From positions 1-64,000 of the forward strand of contig JAUJYZ010000706.1 in assembly GCA_033675265.1 (NCBI GenBank): DNA of 64,000 nucleotides, written 5' to 3'. Origin of the DNA: Actinostola sp. cb2023 (taxonomy: Eukaryota; Cnidaria; Anthozoa; Actiniaria; Actinostolidae). Each line of letters starts with the position of its first letter. The first letter of the stretch is position 1. Of this stretch, positions 22,228-33,200 are shown piece by piece. Under the pieces are notes generated by a model. It was given only the letters and a program-made list of their open reading frames with translations. It was not told the origin of the DNA and searched no databases. A program made the translations under genes and the position numbers.

Positions 22228-22376
22228 CTTGAAAGAGTCTCCAGGTCTCTACGAATCTTAATGATCCATTCAGAACGCCTTTTCGTTTCAGTTGGAAAGC
22301 TGTGAAACGATATTTCTGCATTTTTTTCGAGAATCATTTGGTGCACAACGGCACACAGCAGTGGATAAGCCGCCAT
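22228..22376 (-). CDS. THAP-domain first exon of the ISL2EU-like transposase
   Basis: ATG 22376 in a CAAGATGGCGGC context, starting within the right TIR. Reads MAAYPLLCAVVHQMILEK, then EISFHSFPTETKRRSEWIIK, then IRRDLETLSR, and stops at donor CAAG/GTATGT. The FHxFP and W(I)xxIRR pattern is a THAP zinc finger; the second Cys of the expected CxxxxC is not seen. Downstream exons encoding the DDE domain are not recognisable before the YqaJ gene, so the copy looks internally deleted. Confidence 0.6.
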
Positions 22377-22449
22377 CTTGGATTAGTCATGCGTTAATAG
22401 CCTCGATTTCATCATAACATGGAACATGGCTGCCGCGTGAGAAAAGCCT
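22368..22449 (-). repeat. Right TIR of the ISL2EU-like element
   Basis: Inverse of 19083-19162; see the element entry. It overlaps the start of the THAP exon. Confidence 0.75.
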
Positions 22450-22451
22450 AT

Positions 22452-22467
22452 CCAGGGGAGGGGATAG
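22452..22467 (+). CDS. Last codons of the HECT-type gene
   Basis: Directly right of the ISL2EU-like element. Joined across one AT to 19082 the frame gives a short Gln-Gly-Arg-Gly end and a TAG at 22465-22467, the length at which HECT proteins normally end (Ile-x-x-Gly-x-Gly). Confidence 0.5.
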
Positions 22468-23278
22468 TGAAGAGCCTAGCTCACAAATATATCAGATTTT
22501 CATACAGATTGAAAAATACAGATGAGTACTTTATGATGTTCGAGTTTCTGATCATTAAACTGTGCCTTGTTATCTGTTTTTTTATTTTGATATGAACAAG
22601 TTTTATTCATTGGTACAGCTCAATTAATATTCTTAAGTGTGTACTGTATTATTGTAGGTTCAGGAAACCATCTATATGAAAGACATTGTTCATGCAATAG
22701 AGAATATTGTTCGATTGAGTCACCAAAAACCCTATAATTCCTGAGATGGTGTTGTCAATTTGAAAACCCTGAACACAGATCATTATTATTTGATGATCTT
22801 GTACAGTTAGTAGAAATAGTAACCGTAAACCTCATAAAAGTTAAATGAAAGTGATTATACAGAATATGCAACACAACCACTTTAAGGTCCACTTTTATGG
22901 TATATCGGGTCACTAGCCCCAACTACTATTTAGATAATAAAATAGTTATTATAAAAACTACCAAAAATATGCCATTATATACTGAAACATCCAGAACATT
23001 GGTTTTTAAAGGCAAATGTTGGTATTTACTATTACTGTTATTAAAAAAAGCAAAATACCAAATATGCCATTTACATCAGATCAGAACACTGGTTTTTAAG
23101 GACAATTATATGTTTTACTGTAACTGCGTTTATTTTACTATTAAACATTTTGCGATTTCAGTTGTGTTGTTCCTCTGACCGTCTGTCAGCAAGCTTTCCC
23201 AGTCAAAAAAGCTAATGTGTTTCCCAATATAGATCACACACCTTGGAATTTCAGACTGGTCTAAGGGGTTGTGACTCT

Positions 23279-23460
23279 CAAAGAAGCTCTCTGATACTCT
23301 TCTGTTGTAATTGATAAAGGGTAATGTATTCTATGGTACTTGAATACAAAATTCCTGCCATGTACATCATTCCCAAGATTCGAGTGGTAGGTTCTTCATA
23401 ATCAATGCCATAATCATTGACATCTTCAGGGAACCTTAAACCAATTAAAAAATAATACAA
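23279..23460 (-). CDS. rve transposase: C-terminal exon
   Basis: Reads RFPEDVNDYGIDYEEPTTRI, then in a shifted frame HRIHYPLSITTEEYQ. YGxDxxxP near the end is the usual C-terminal landmark in this family. The stop lies about 0.8 kb from the converging HECT stop. Confidence 0.45.
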
Positions 23461-24519
23461 AGACAATACAATAACTTTTATTTAAATTTAAAACACGATA
23501 ATAGGCGTACTTGCATGATGGACGTTGTTTTACTACACAGTACCAGGAAGTGCTTTGGGAATTTTCTTTCTTATATATATCGTTTATTCCCTCATCGAGA
23601 AATAGTAAGGGACGAATAATTATTTGGTTGCTAAGTTAATCTAAAAACAAAATAAACATGGGCAAAGCATTCTGGTACTTGTAGTATATGACGTCCATTC
23701 ATGCCAAGTCGCCCATTAATGAGTAATAATGATTCAGGACAGAATTTCCCCTTAAAATGTATGAATAAAATCCCCCAACTTGGAAATGCTGGGGCAAATG
23801 TTTGTAAGAGGCACAGTACAATGAAATCTGAATGCATATATACAGCAAATCTCATTACATTGTCCAGGAAAAAATACATTTTATAGGTCTATGAACATTC
23901 ACAAGTCTCATTAATTTAATATTACCGGATAAGGTTGTTTATCAATTTTATGTTTCTGGCTAAAATACAAAACACGCAATTTCTTACTCAAACATCATAC
24001 CCTTACCGGTATTTCTAATATAGAGAAAAGATTTGCTGTTTGGCTTTGAATTCATCTGTTTAATCCCATTTCAGATTGCCTGGGTTTTTTTTACTCGTAA
24101 ATCTCTATTGATTAAATAGTCATGTAATGTTACACCAACTATTATTTACAACCATATGGACAAATGGGGCCGTGAAAAATAGTTATGTACTAAATAGTAC
24201 TAACTAGTGTTAGTCGCTTTGTTTTTTATTGTTTCAATCCAGTTGCTATTTAGTACTTAATGGTAGTACGGTTTCCTACGGGACCATACGGTTCTTGCCC
24301 TCTATAATTTACTGCTCCCTGATTCTCTTGGCTACACGAAAACTCTGCATTTTCTAACAGCCAAAAACATTCCCCTTACCCCAGAGTTGTTCAGTGACAT
24401 TTATGTCTGTAACTAATTGGGGGACCATTTGCTAATGTCAGCTTGGAAAAAGGTTTGTAGATGAGAGTTAATTCTAGGGAGGCAAGAAATAATGAGTGCA
24501 GGCAAGATGAATTTCATAT

Positions 24520-24830
24520 CTGTGTTATCGGCTTCCACTTTCCCTCCATGTGATAAAATAAATGGTTAAAATATGTAAGTGCATCCAGTAAATAAATCTC
24601 GCCATAAACGTTCTATTCTTTGATTTATGGACACTTGCGTCCAGCAATTGTGACTCCTCTTCCAGGTTACACGTTGTTGGGATGATCACGCAGTAAACCG
24701 TTGCAAATATCAATTGTTCTCTCCCCATTTGGTCTGTGGACATGACCCTTGAATGTAGTCCAAAGTTCTTCAAATTGCTTCCAGGAAACATGGGAAAAAA
24801 AACAGTTAGGAAAAACCCTATATTGGTAGG
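24520..24830 (-). CDS. rve transposase: catalytic-core segment
   Basis: Pieces in adjacent frames read SRVMSTDQMGRE, VTIAG and NQRIERLWRDLFTGC, then FYFITW. NxRIERxWRD with the catalytic Glu is the third-acid motif of this rve family, preceded by the RSDxGxEN-type second-acid region. Single-base shifts every 30-40 codons. Confidence 0.65.
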
Positions 24831-25054
24831 AAACACTTAGAAGTGGGGGACGATCATTCTGGTGAAAAAACAATTCAATGCCCCCCATGGGATGACAAAA
24901 CCTCCATTGGAAACCATGATTTTAACAGAAACATCCATTATCATTGTATTAAAAAAACACTGAAGAAATTAGGTTATATGTTGATATTGTTGTAACCAAA
25001 ACGAAATTAAATCATGATTGTTATTTTATAAAAGAACTAGAAAACTTGTCCGTT

Positions 25055-25080
25055 GGGGGGGGGGGGGGGGGGGGGGGGGG
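25055..25080 (+). repeat. 26-base poly-G run
   Basis: Uninterrupted G from 25055 to 25080, in an intron of the rve gene. Runs this long are prone to miscounting and could hide an assembly gap. Confidence 0.9.
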
Positions 25081-25689
25081 AATTGGACTCGAGAAGAAAA
25101 GCACTTCCAACTACATGTATGTGTCGTGCTTCTTTCCTAAACTTGTATAGTGTCTGATCAGTCCCTAGCGTGCTATAAAATCTGCACATAGCCAACCTGC
25201 ATGTTGCGTTACTATTTCTTCAGTAAATAGCACTATAGTCTCCCACTATCATCTTATAAGTTAAGCTAATAGTAACACCAATGGAGTCGTTCTAGGGCAT
25301 AAAATTAGGACTGTAATTTTTGATAGATTGATCCCCCTGATTAATATGGACAGTACCAAACCTGACAAGTGTTGTGATTTCCATCTAATATGCCATAATC
25401 CAAAGGGCTTTTTGGGACTGGGGTAGCAGCTTTCTTTGTATATAGTCATCTCTCAGCCCTTTAAAAAAAAATGTTCCCTAAGGGATTTCACTCTGCGCAT
25501 TGCCTTCACGAATTCGTAGTGCTGCCTATTAAAATTACGAGAAAAGGCAGGGAAACCCCCGTCATACGTTTGTAACCGGTATTTGGAAAACTACATCAAG
25601 ATCCGGAAACTTCTACATCAAGCCTTCCATTAGTCATCTTAGCGTATGTCCCTTGATTGACAAGTTGAATTCCCTAAAGTCTTTCGGGA

Positions 25690-25939
25690 CGGTCTCCTTA
25701 CTTTACGCCCAAAAGTAAGGGCTATTTTGTGCTGTAGCAAACCTCTTTCAACAGAACTTCCAGTTGCTCTCTAGTATATTGAAATTTTGGTCTGCCGCAA
25801 GTACCAGTAAAAAACTTTCGATGTTTTGGGTATGATTCAGGAGATTGATTGGCCTTAAAACAATTCCATGCCTCTCCTACGATAGTAAACGATTTCGTTT
25901 CGTCAATAATTCCTACTGTCAACACACCCTCATCATCAT
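25690..25939 (-). CDS. rve transposase: N-terminal exon
   Basis: Acceptor ATTTGCAG/GATGAT. Encodes DDDEGVLTVGIIDETKSFTI, FTGTCGRPKFQYTREQLEVL, then, after one shift, a stretch ending ETVPKDFREFNLSIKG that matches the recognition-helix end of the LGVSxxTVxRRLxEFxLS motif. DNA binding is inferred. Confidence 0.6.
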
Positions 25940-26083
25940 CCTGCAAATACTATCAGTTGATAGTGTATGTTAAATCAAGGGTCAGAATCATTATGCCTAC
26001 TTATATCAGTCTTATAATATTTAACAAAACCACTGCGAAGATGATTTGTTGTTGCTTCCCTGTTCCATTCATGACACGTTGCC

Positions 26084-26553
26084 GCATTTGAGAGTAGTCG
26101 ATCCAGGACTCCACTCTCCCACCCATACTCCACATCTGAGTGTCATGCAGTATATGACGTAAAAGCATATCCATAATAAGGGCTTTTCCAAATAATTGGA
26201 TAAGATCTCAGCTTTTACTGGGGACGAAGTCAAAGTCAATCTCCAAATTCAAAAATGAACACAGGTCTTTTTAGAAATGTAGATAAGCTTTAATTGAAAG
26301 TCTTGTTTTTTTTTAAGAACACAAACTTCATACACTTGCATTTTTATTATATCAAATTGGGAAGGAACCCTAATTGCATATCAAAAAAGTGGGGGATTCT
26401 TTTCATTGCAAATGGGGCAGTTTACAATATCAAACGACTACGAAGAAAGAGCATAAATGGCATTTTCGAATTGCATAATTTAAAAGTGGATTCATTCATT
26501 TGCATAAAATGGCAGGTTTATCCATTTTCTACAAGGATTTATCTGAAGCGGTA
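26084..26553 (-). repeat. Right long terminal inverted repeat
   Basis: Inverse of 6817-7617 without the mariner MITE: the site near 26350 reads as an intact TA. Proximal to the transposase the match continues to GGGTGGGAGAGTGGAGTC and the first ATG (26083), beyond which the two genes differ. Many single-base insertions relative to the left copy. Confidence 0.75.
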
Positions 26554-26559
26554 TTAGTA

Positions 26560-27800
26560 AGGTGCGAATTGTGTATGAGGAAATATGGGGGAAATATTAA
26601 ATGGACACATGCCAAAAGTTAAAGGGATTTTTGAGATGGGCGGAATAATTCACGCAAATTAACATTCGGACATGGAAAGGAAGAGAAAAGAAACAAAAAT
26701 AAACAGAGAATAGGAAACGGCAAACTGCTAATGAAGTAAACAAAACTAAAAAATGCCCTGCAAGAGAAAAACAAAAAAAAAATAGGACATAGATAAAAAT
26801 AAAGGGGACAAAGCAAATATATCAGTGGTTATTACTTGGAAAATTCATACCCCCATGCAATCTCCGGAAAACAATATAGGCAGAGGAAATAAACCAGGGC
26901 CAGTATTTGGGATGGAATGGAAATTTATAATAGAATTTATAAAACTCTATCAGAATAAAATTAATTTAAAGGTATTTTCAATACAAGATATTAAAATAAC
27001 ATATGATATCTAAATTATGACCTTTCATCGTTTTAAAAATAATTGAATCATCCTCTTGTTCGATTTGTTTCGCTCCTATCTGAAAAACAATCGACCATCT
27101 ATTTGTTGAATGCCTGGAAATCTAAGAATTTTCAATTTTGAAATAAGAAATGGGCTTATTTAATTTTGAACTTTCAACTTCCAGGAATCTAACATTAAAA
27201 ATATCATGCGGGTGTTGACGATGTCATGACAAATAAACATTTAATATTGTTATATAAAAACCTCTATTATATAAAGCATGAGAAAAGGAAAGATACCATT
27301 CCTGTAATCACATTTAAGAATTTCTAAGGTATTCATTAAAAAACAAGAATAAAAGTGGCCAACAACAAAAAAAAATTTTCAAAAAACAACACAATAGTAA
27401 ATGGAACAAATTATCTTCTGCAATGATGTAATTGTTTAGACTGCAAGAGCACAAGACAGTTTTTATTTTTATTTTATGTTGTAGTGTCGTGTTGTTGTGT
27501 GTTAGTGTTTAATGTAGTATATTTAGTTTCTGCAGTATCATTGAAAGCATTATTGTAGGAAATAAAATAAAAAATAAAATAACAAATAAATACTAATAAT
27601 AAAATAAAAAAAAATGTATATTGCCATCCCCAATGCATTTTCCAAACCCAAAAATCTTAGAAAAGTTGATTTATTTATTCAATGTCATTCTCCTGTTCAG
27701 GACAAGTGAACTTCGCCCTTTACTAATTTTAAAGCTGTATTTTTCATTTTTGGAGTTCATTTTTTTAACACTGTTGTTGAATAAGGGGTTGCGGTCACAT
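26560..27800. other. Intergenic stretch right of the large element
   Basis: AT-rich and A-rich sequence with short AAATAAAAT runs at about 27560-27615. I see no gene or repeat pair. Confidence 0.4.
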
Positions 27801-27806
27801 GTACCG

Positions 27807-28170
27807 TTACACCACAATCTGAATTGGATGAGGGGACCATAAAAGAACCACTGGACATAACAAATACTAGGCATGCCCCCCCTACTCCAGCCGGACTGGC
27901 TTCTCCAAACTATGTATCGTTACCACCACACCTCGAATTGGAGGACATAAAAACAACCACTGAGGAATAGCAAATACTAGCATGCCCCCTCTTCCTCCCA
28001 GGCGGACTGCTCTACAAACTATGTTATCGTTACACCACACCTGATGGAGAGGGACATTAAAACAACAACCACTGCGGACATAAACCAAATACTAAGCATG
28101 CCCCCTCCCCCAGGCGGACTGGCTCTCACATACATGTAATCGTTACAACCACACCTGGAATTGAGGGGGG
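27807..28170 (+). repeat. Tandem repeat, about 112 bp period, 3-4 copies
   Basis: Copies start near 27807, 27920, 28030 and 28144, each with a TTAC(A)CCACAC start, CAAATACTAGGCATGCCCCC and GGCGGACTGGCT. They differ mainly by single-base indels. Noncoding. Confidence 0.7.
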
Positions 28171-29590
28171 ACATTAAAAATATTAATTCATTGGGATATG
28201 CAATTTTACTTACCGTATCAATGTGGTTTTACATACCACATAACATGTCAGTAAAAAAAAGAAACAGCAAAAAATAATAATTTGTGGGGTATAAAATTGA
28301 TATAACATGCTATAACTTATTACGATTTGTCCCCACGATTATTGGTTGTCGTCATTTGGAGTGACTAGTCATTCATCTACACAAACTGCCAGTCTTTGGA
28401 CATTCATGTAATAGTATATAAGGCTTTGTCTGTTCAGCTGATTGATGATGGTCTTTGGAAAAGGCTGTGTGGGATCATGATCATTATGTGTTTACAAAAA
28501 TAAATACCCATAGTAGCTTCAATTAAAAAAAATACTATACCAAAAAAAATCACATGGCATTAATAAAATAATTGAGCAAAACATTAGTAGAACCCCAACT
28601 AGGCATAACTATCAAGACATCCTACATCTGGATGGCTTAACGTAACACTATTATGCGTGATAGTTAGTGAGTAGCGAACAAAGCCGGCGTTTTGAACAAA
28701 AACCAAAAATCAATTAAATGATTGGTTTCTACTAAAACAATCAGACTAGTCGTTTTCATTTGAGTTCAACTAGTCGCTAGGCATCTTAATGTATTGTTAA
28801 ATAGCAGTGGTTTTCAGAAAACCTGTGAAATAGACATAAATACACATTAGTAGACCTATAGTTCTATTGTTTTCTTAATAATAAAGTCATTAACTGGAAA
28901 AGTGAAAACAAAATAGCCCCGGGGAGGGGTGGGGCAGGTGGGGAGGGGGGGAGTTGCTTATCTACAGAATTATACAGTCTGTCATGGAGGCTTACCAGTG
29001 ATGTCCAAAGCACATCTCGATTGAGGCATACTGCCTCAAAACTACTGTGACTTGTAACACATTGCAAATCTTTATTTAAAAAATACTACTATTAGATCCA
29101 ATTGCAGTAGTTTTGGGTCAGTAGTGTGAATTGAAGTGAAGTGAATTGAATCAAAGAAGAAGCAAGTTACTCGAAGTCGAAGGTAAACAAAGTAAACGAT
29201 TGAATGGTTTGTTGATCAAAAATGCTCGTTCAAAACAACATAATAAAAGATCATCACATCACTTTAAAATTATAATTCTACAAGTTACATACCTTCAATA
29301 ACCTTACAAGATGGCGGCCCCCGCGAAATTCAAGCTCAAAATGGCTCGTAATCGCACGCGATTTTTAAAATAACTAAAAATATTTTGGAGTTTATTTCTT
29401 CGAATTTTCAATCCAGGGTATATTACCAACATTTAAAAGGCAAGTTGTTTTAATAATCGGGGTTCCCTTTAAGGTCCTTGACGTCATTACAACAATACAA
29501 TGTATATTTGCAGACTTTCATCTCAGCACCGTTAAGGCATGGCTTCTGGGATTAAAATTGACCCCCACGAAGTGTTTCGCTCAAGGAGAT
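28171..29590. other. Intergenic stretch
   Basis: AT-rich, no supported gene. The last part (29310-29340) has CAAGATGGCGGCCCCCGCG, a promoter-like ATGGCGG context without an open frame after it. Confidence 0.4.
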
Positions 29591-29601
29591 CTGGGTACTA
29601 G

Positions 29602-29615
29602 GTTACCCTGACAAC
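29602..29615 (-). promoter_or_regulatory. X-box-like site at the 3' end of copy 1
   Basis: GTTACCCTGACAAC fits the RFX X-box half-site layout (GTNNYY-2-RRNAAC). The matching position of copy 2 is 60849-60862. Followed inward by AATATGGCGTC. Confidence 0.45.
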
Positions 29616-30283
29616 GGACGCAAGTTCATTGTGAATGTAATTAAATATGGCGTCTTCGAGTACCAACGCCAAGATTGTTTACTAACCGTTCCGTACTCTT
29701 ATTGATATTACTTCAAGTATTTGTAACGGCTGTTTGATATTTTCAAACTATTGTTGGGGAGTTGAGCGTATGGACTTATTGCTTTATTTAGCGTTTCATG
29801 TAATTTGAGGGCTCGAAATTGAGGTAAGTGAAGTTCACAACTGACTGCTCGTTATTACGTATTGTCATGATCATGTGTATTGGTGGTATTGATGCAGTTT
29901 TTAGTGCATTTAAACATAGTATTTGCTCAACCTTTATAGACGAAAATTGAGATAGATCATTGAGGACTTTAGGTAGTTTATAAAGAACTTTATTAATGTG
30001 TTCTAATTTCATATGAAATGAGTTCACTCAAAACTTACGGTATTCAGTTTTGATTCGATTCGAATCACTTCCAAAATTCCTTGATATAAATATTTACAGT
30101 TGTACATTAATGATATTAGGATTTCCTTGAATCGAATTACAGTTAGAATATATTTACAGTCGATATGAAGTATATATAAGCTTACATAAATATTATTTGT
30201 ACTTAAATAATTATGATATTACTCTAACTTTCAACTCTCACTCTCAGACTGAACTGATTTGAATTAGAAAATAGAGAAAGAGT

Positions 30284-33200
30284 TTAAAAATTAATTTTCC
30301 ATTCCTTTACTAGGGCATTGGCGCATACTTAATCTTATTCAGAAATACTGAAGCTTCCTTGTCTAGTTTCATTTCCTCCAATGATGGTGTTTTGAGATCA
30401 TTGTTTAGTACATAATCTTTCTCCCATGCCTTTAGCTTTTTTTCTGCTATGGTTTTTTCACTCAAGACTTTGACTTGGATGTTTGCAAGAGAATCTCGAT
30501 ACAAATTCTCTAGGTGCTTGTTTTTCATCTGATTGTTTTGTTTTTTCATCTGTTTTAGTTGATAATGTCTAGAATCTAGACTTTTGACCTCGTCTGTGTG
30601 ACCCAATACAACTGCAAGTGCTTTACCTAGGTGAGTTTGCAATTGGTTCTTTGCATTGGCTTCCTCTGTATTTTGTTGTTGTTGTTCTTGTACTTCATGG
30701 TTTGATTTACTGGTATTGTTCGATATAGCTAATTGGCTTGGGACAAAATCATTTTCATTGTTCTTGGGAATGTCAGTAGTAGGGTCATGATGTTCAAGTT
30801 CAGTGGATGGTACATGTAATGGTATATCATAGTCTTCAAAGTCAATAATGTCATCGTGTGTAGGGGAAATGTCTATAATTTCTTCTTCCTCCTCTAATTG
30901 TTCTTCCTCTTCCTCTATTAATTGTTCTTTGTGATGTCGATGAGAGATTGTGTTGGGAGTTTCAATTTCCATTTGGTCATTGTCAATGTCGTCCTCTGTT
31001 AGTAAAGGTGCCTTGTCATTGAAGTAGTTGGTGTACAGTCTGGCTGTTGTGCCATCAGCTTGGTCAATTCTGATTATGTGAGTTGGTATAACTGTCTGGT
31101 TGGTGAGACATTCAATCCAACAATCTTCCAAGCGAATAGCTTCCTTTTCTAGATTGGTTGACCTAAAGTGGTGAAGCTGTGGACCTGTATCTTCTGGAAG
31201 AGGATGTTTAGTTACATCATGAAATTCCACAAAGTCACCAGTCTTGCTCCACCAAACACCCTCTCCTTCTTTAAGATAATCACTGATTTGTTGGAGATGG
31301 GCCTGCCATTCTCTGCTGTGTTTCTTGATTATACTTAAAGTGCTACTTAGACGAAAATCGATCGAAGTTTAATTTAGCTGAAACTTCACTGAAATAATCT
31401 CAAAGAGCCATACAATTACTGGTTAATGTGTTTTTCTCAAAATTCCTATGGGAAGTATTACATTTTATGAATCTTTAGAAGTGTCAGTGATGTCATCTAC
31501 TCAACCCAAACAATCAACACGGCTTCGCTCCATACATTTCTTTGTGTTTAGTTTCTTGAATTATTTTATTTCTATGAAGCTAAACGTTTGGGTGAAGGAG
31601 TTTTCTTACATTATTTGTGCTTAGGATTGATTGTCTGACCAGTTGTCTTCAATGCAGAGCTGTTATCTGAACAAAACATTGAGATATTTTGACTCACAAA
31701 ATACAAAGAAATGTATAGAGCTGAATGTTGGGTTGAGTAGATGACGTCACTGACTCCTCTAAAGATTCATGAAAATATAGTACTTCCCTCTGGAATATCG
31801 AAAAAAGATTTTAACTACTTATTATTAGACCCTTGAAGAATTATTCAATGAAGTTTCAGCTAAATTAAACTTCGATCGATTTTCGTCTAAGTAGCACTTT
31901 AAGGGTATGCGGGTATTGGTGGCTGGTGGAAGGGATCTTGCAAGATTGCTTATATGAGCTTGCTGCTGGCTGACATAATCACCTTGCAAGCCCATTTCCT
32001 TCTCAGCTTGAAGGCGAATGAATAAATTAGTGATTATCTGTCTGGGATGGTTGTTGCTTGTTTGCTTTGTGATTCGTTTTATGCTGTTAAATATTCTCTC
32101 TTGTGCCTCTGCATTGGCAGCCTGACCTGATATGAGGCGCAGCATAAGACCAGCATGAGCAGATAAATTATGGAAGTATACACCAAACATTTTTCGTCTG
32201 GTCAGCTTCTTGGGTGCATCGATGGCAGTTTTAAGGAGAATGGAATGGTACCATGCCTGGTTATAGTAGCGGAGAAATAGGGCTGGTGTTCGCTTCTCAT
32301 CAGGGGAGTAAAGTATTTGCTGCATTTCAACCAAGGTGTCAATGGTTGATAATGCCTTGGGTGACATGATACCTGACTGATGAGCCAAAGCTGCTGTTTT
32401 TACAATGGTAGACCGATAGTCAGTGGTTCTTTTGCTGTCCTTGTTCCCCAGACATATTTCCACACACTCATTTATAACTTTCGATTCTGCTTCTGTGAGG
32501 TGGTTGGGAATTCGGTTAGAAAGTTTTCAATGTGGTGGCCGATGTCATGCAGTGGTTCACAAGGCATAATTTCATATTTATCAAGGCATAAGGGTTTTGG
32601 AGAGGCTTCTGGGATGTTGAAAAATAAGGCTGGAACTCTTTGTTTCCCACACATTATTTCAGTTAGTAAGTTCTGAAGATGTTTTTTGGTGCCATCTTCA
32701 AAATTACCACGTGATGCCAGTTCCTCCTCAAGTTCTTTCTTGCTTAGGCCTCTAAGTGGCTTGGCTTTCAACTGAAGTGAATTGCGTTTGGAAACAGCTC
32801 CTTTCAAAATAGAAGTTTGCTTTGTTTGCAATGTCTCTAAATTACAGTTCATAGCATGGTCTAACTCGGCCACCATATCACAGTGAATTCCACAGGCAGA
32901 ACAAAAATAGTTCCCACCCTTCTGCTGCCCTGCTTCAAATGCTCTTAGGGGGCTGTCACCATGACAAAATCTCAGTATGTCATTGTATTGTATAGTAGAT
33001 TCGTCAAGAGAAGTGCTAGTTGTAAGTCCTTGGATGCATTGTAGTCTTGTCTCACTGTAGAGGAGCTGTTCTTGATCAGAACTTCCACACCTAGCAATAA
33101 AGTGAATTTCTGGCTGTTCAACCACTTTTTGAATCCTGATGTTCTTTCCAGTCTTGATTTTATATTCATCATTAGTTAGAAAGACTGCAGGGTCATACAG

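Larger units (their letters stand above)
19083..22449. mobile_element. ISL2EU-like DNA transposon inserted in the last HECT exon
   Basis: 3367 bp with TIRs of about 80 bp: AGGCCTTTCTCA... on the left, and ...TGAGAAAAGCCT on the right. They share GAGGCTATTAACGCATGAC. Flanked by AT on both sides. A degenerate SWIM/YqaJ-nuclease gene runs inward from the left TIR and a THAP-domain exon runs inward from the right TIR. As I recall, ISL2EU elements (PIF/Harbinger-related) have a 2-bp AT duplication, a THAP-type transposase and a YqaJ-nuclease protein. With one AT removed, the HECT frame closes with a few residues and a TAG. Confidence 0.75.
7618..22467 (+). pseudogene. HECT-type E3 ubiquitin-ligase-like gene (G2E3-like family), nested insertions and frameshifts
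   Basis: Multi-exon gene starting at ATG 7618 inside the left inverted repeat. Supported segments: 7618-8329 (conserved N-terminal block), 8539-8636 (C2HC finger), 10689-10782 and 10866-10920 (Ser-rich linkers), 11061-11264 (CUE-like), about 11831-11903, 14414-15306 (HECT N-lobe), 16822-16850 plus 18886-19082 (start of C-lobe), and 22452-22467 (last residues and stop). The arrangement matches the family usually labelled G2/M phase-specific E3 ligase-like, multicopy in fish and invertebrates. Frames are broken by several small indels and three insertions. The usual HECT LPxAxTC active-site motif reads LPDPNYLALM, so catalytic Cys is not where expected; the G2E3 HECT domain is itself considered non-catalytic. 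A Ub-binding or ligase-like role is inferred. Confidence 0.7.
23279..25939 (-). pseudogene. rve/IS3-like DDE transposase gene, fragmented
   Basis: Three recognisable parts on the minus strand: 25939-25690 (N-terminal region and GRPKF helix-turn-helix start), 24830-24520 (integrase core with NQRIERLWRDLF) and 23460-23279 (YGIDYEEP C-terminus). This is the integrase-core family, abundant in fish and invertebrates, whose members read GRPxF..xxEQLxxL, later SVHNQRIERLWRD, later YGxDxxGP. Its upstream sequence at 26084-26290 is the right inverted repeat. Frameshifts interrupt each part. I would compare it with IS3EU transposases. It is the best candidate for the enzyme that moved the whole 6.8-26.6 kb unit. 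Confidence 0.7.
6817..26553. mobile_element. Candidate 19.7-kb inverted-repeat-bounded element with HECT and rve-transposase genes
   Basis: The left segment 6817-7617 and the right segment 26553-26084 are inverted copies of each other, including subterminal repeats and the sequence up to the two start codons. Both candidate outer ends read TACCGC inward. A HECT-type gene starts at the left repeat and runs right to 22467. An rve/IS3-like transposase gene starts at the right repeat and runs left to about 23279. They converge with about 0.8 kb between. Much of the length is later nested insertion. I found no clear target-site duplication, so the exact termini are provisional. Confidence 0.65.
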
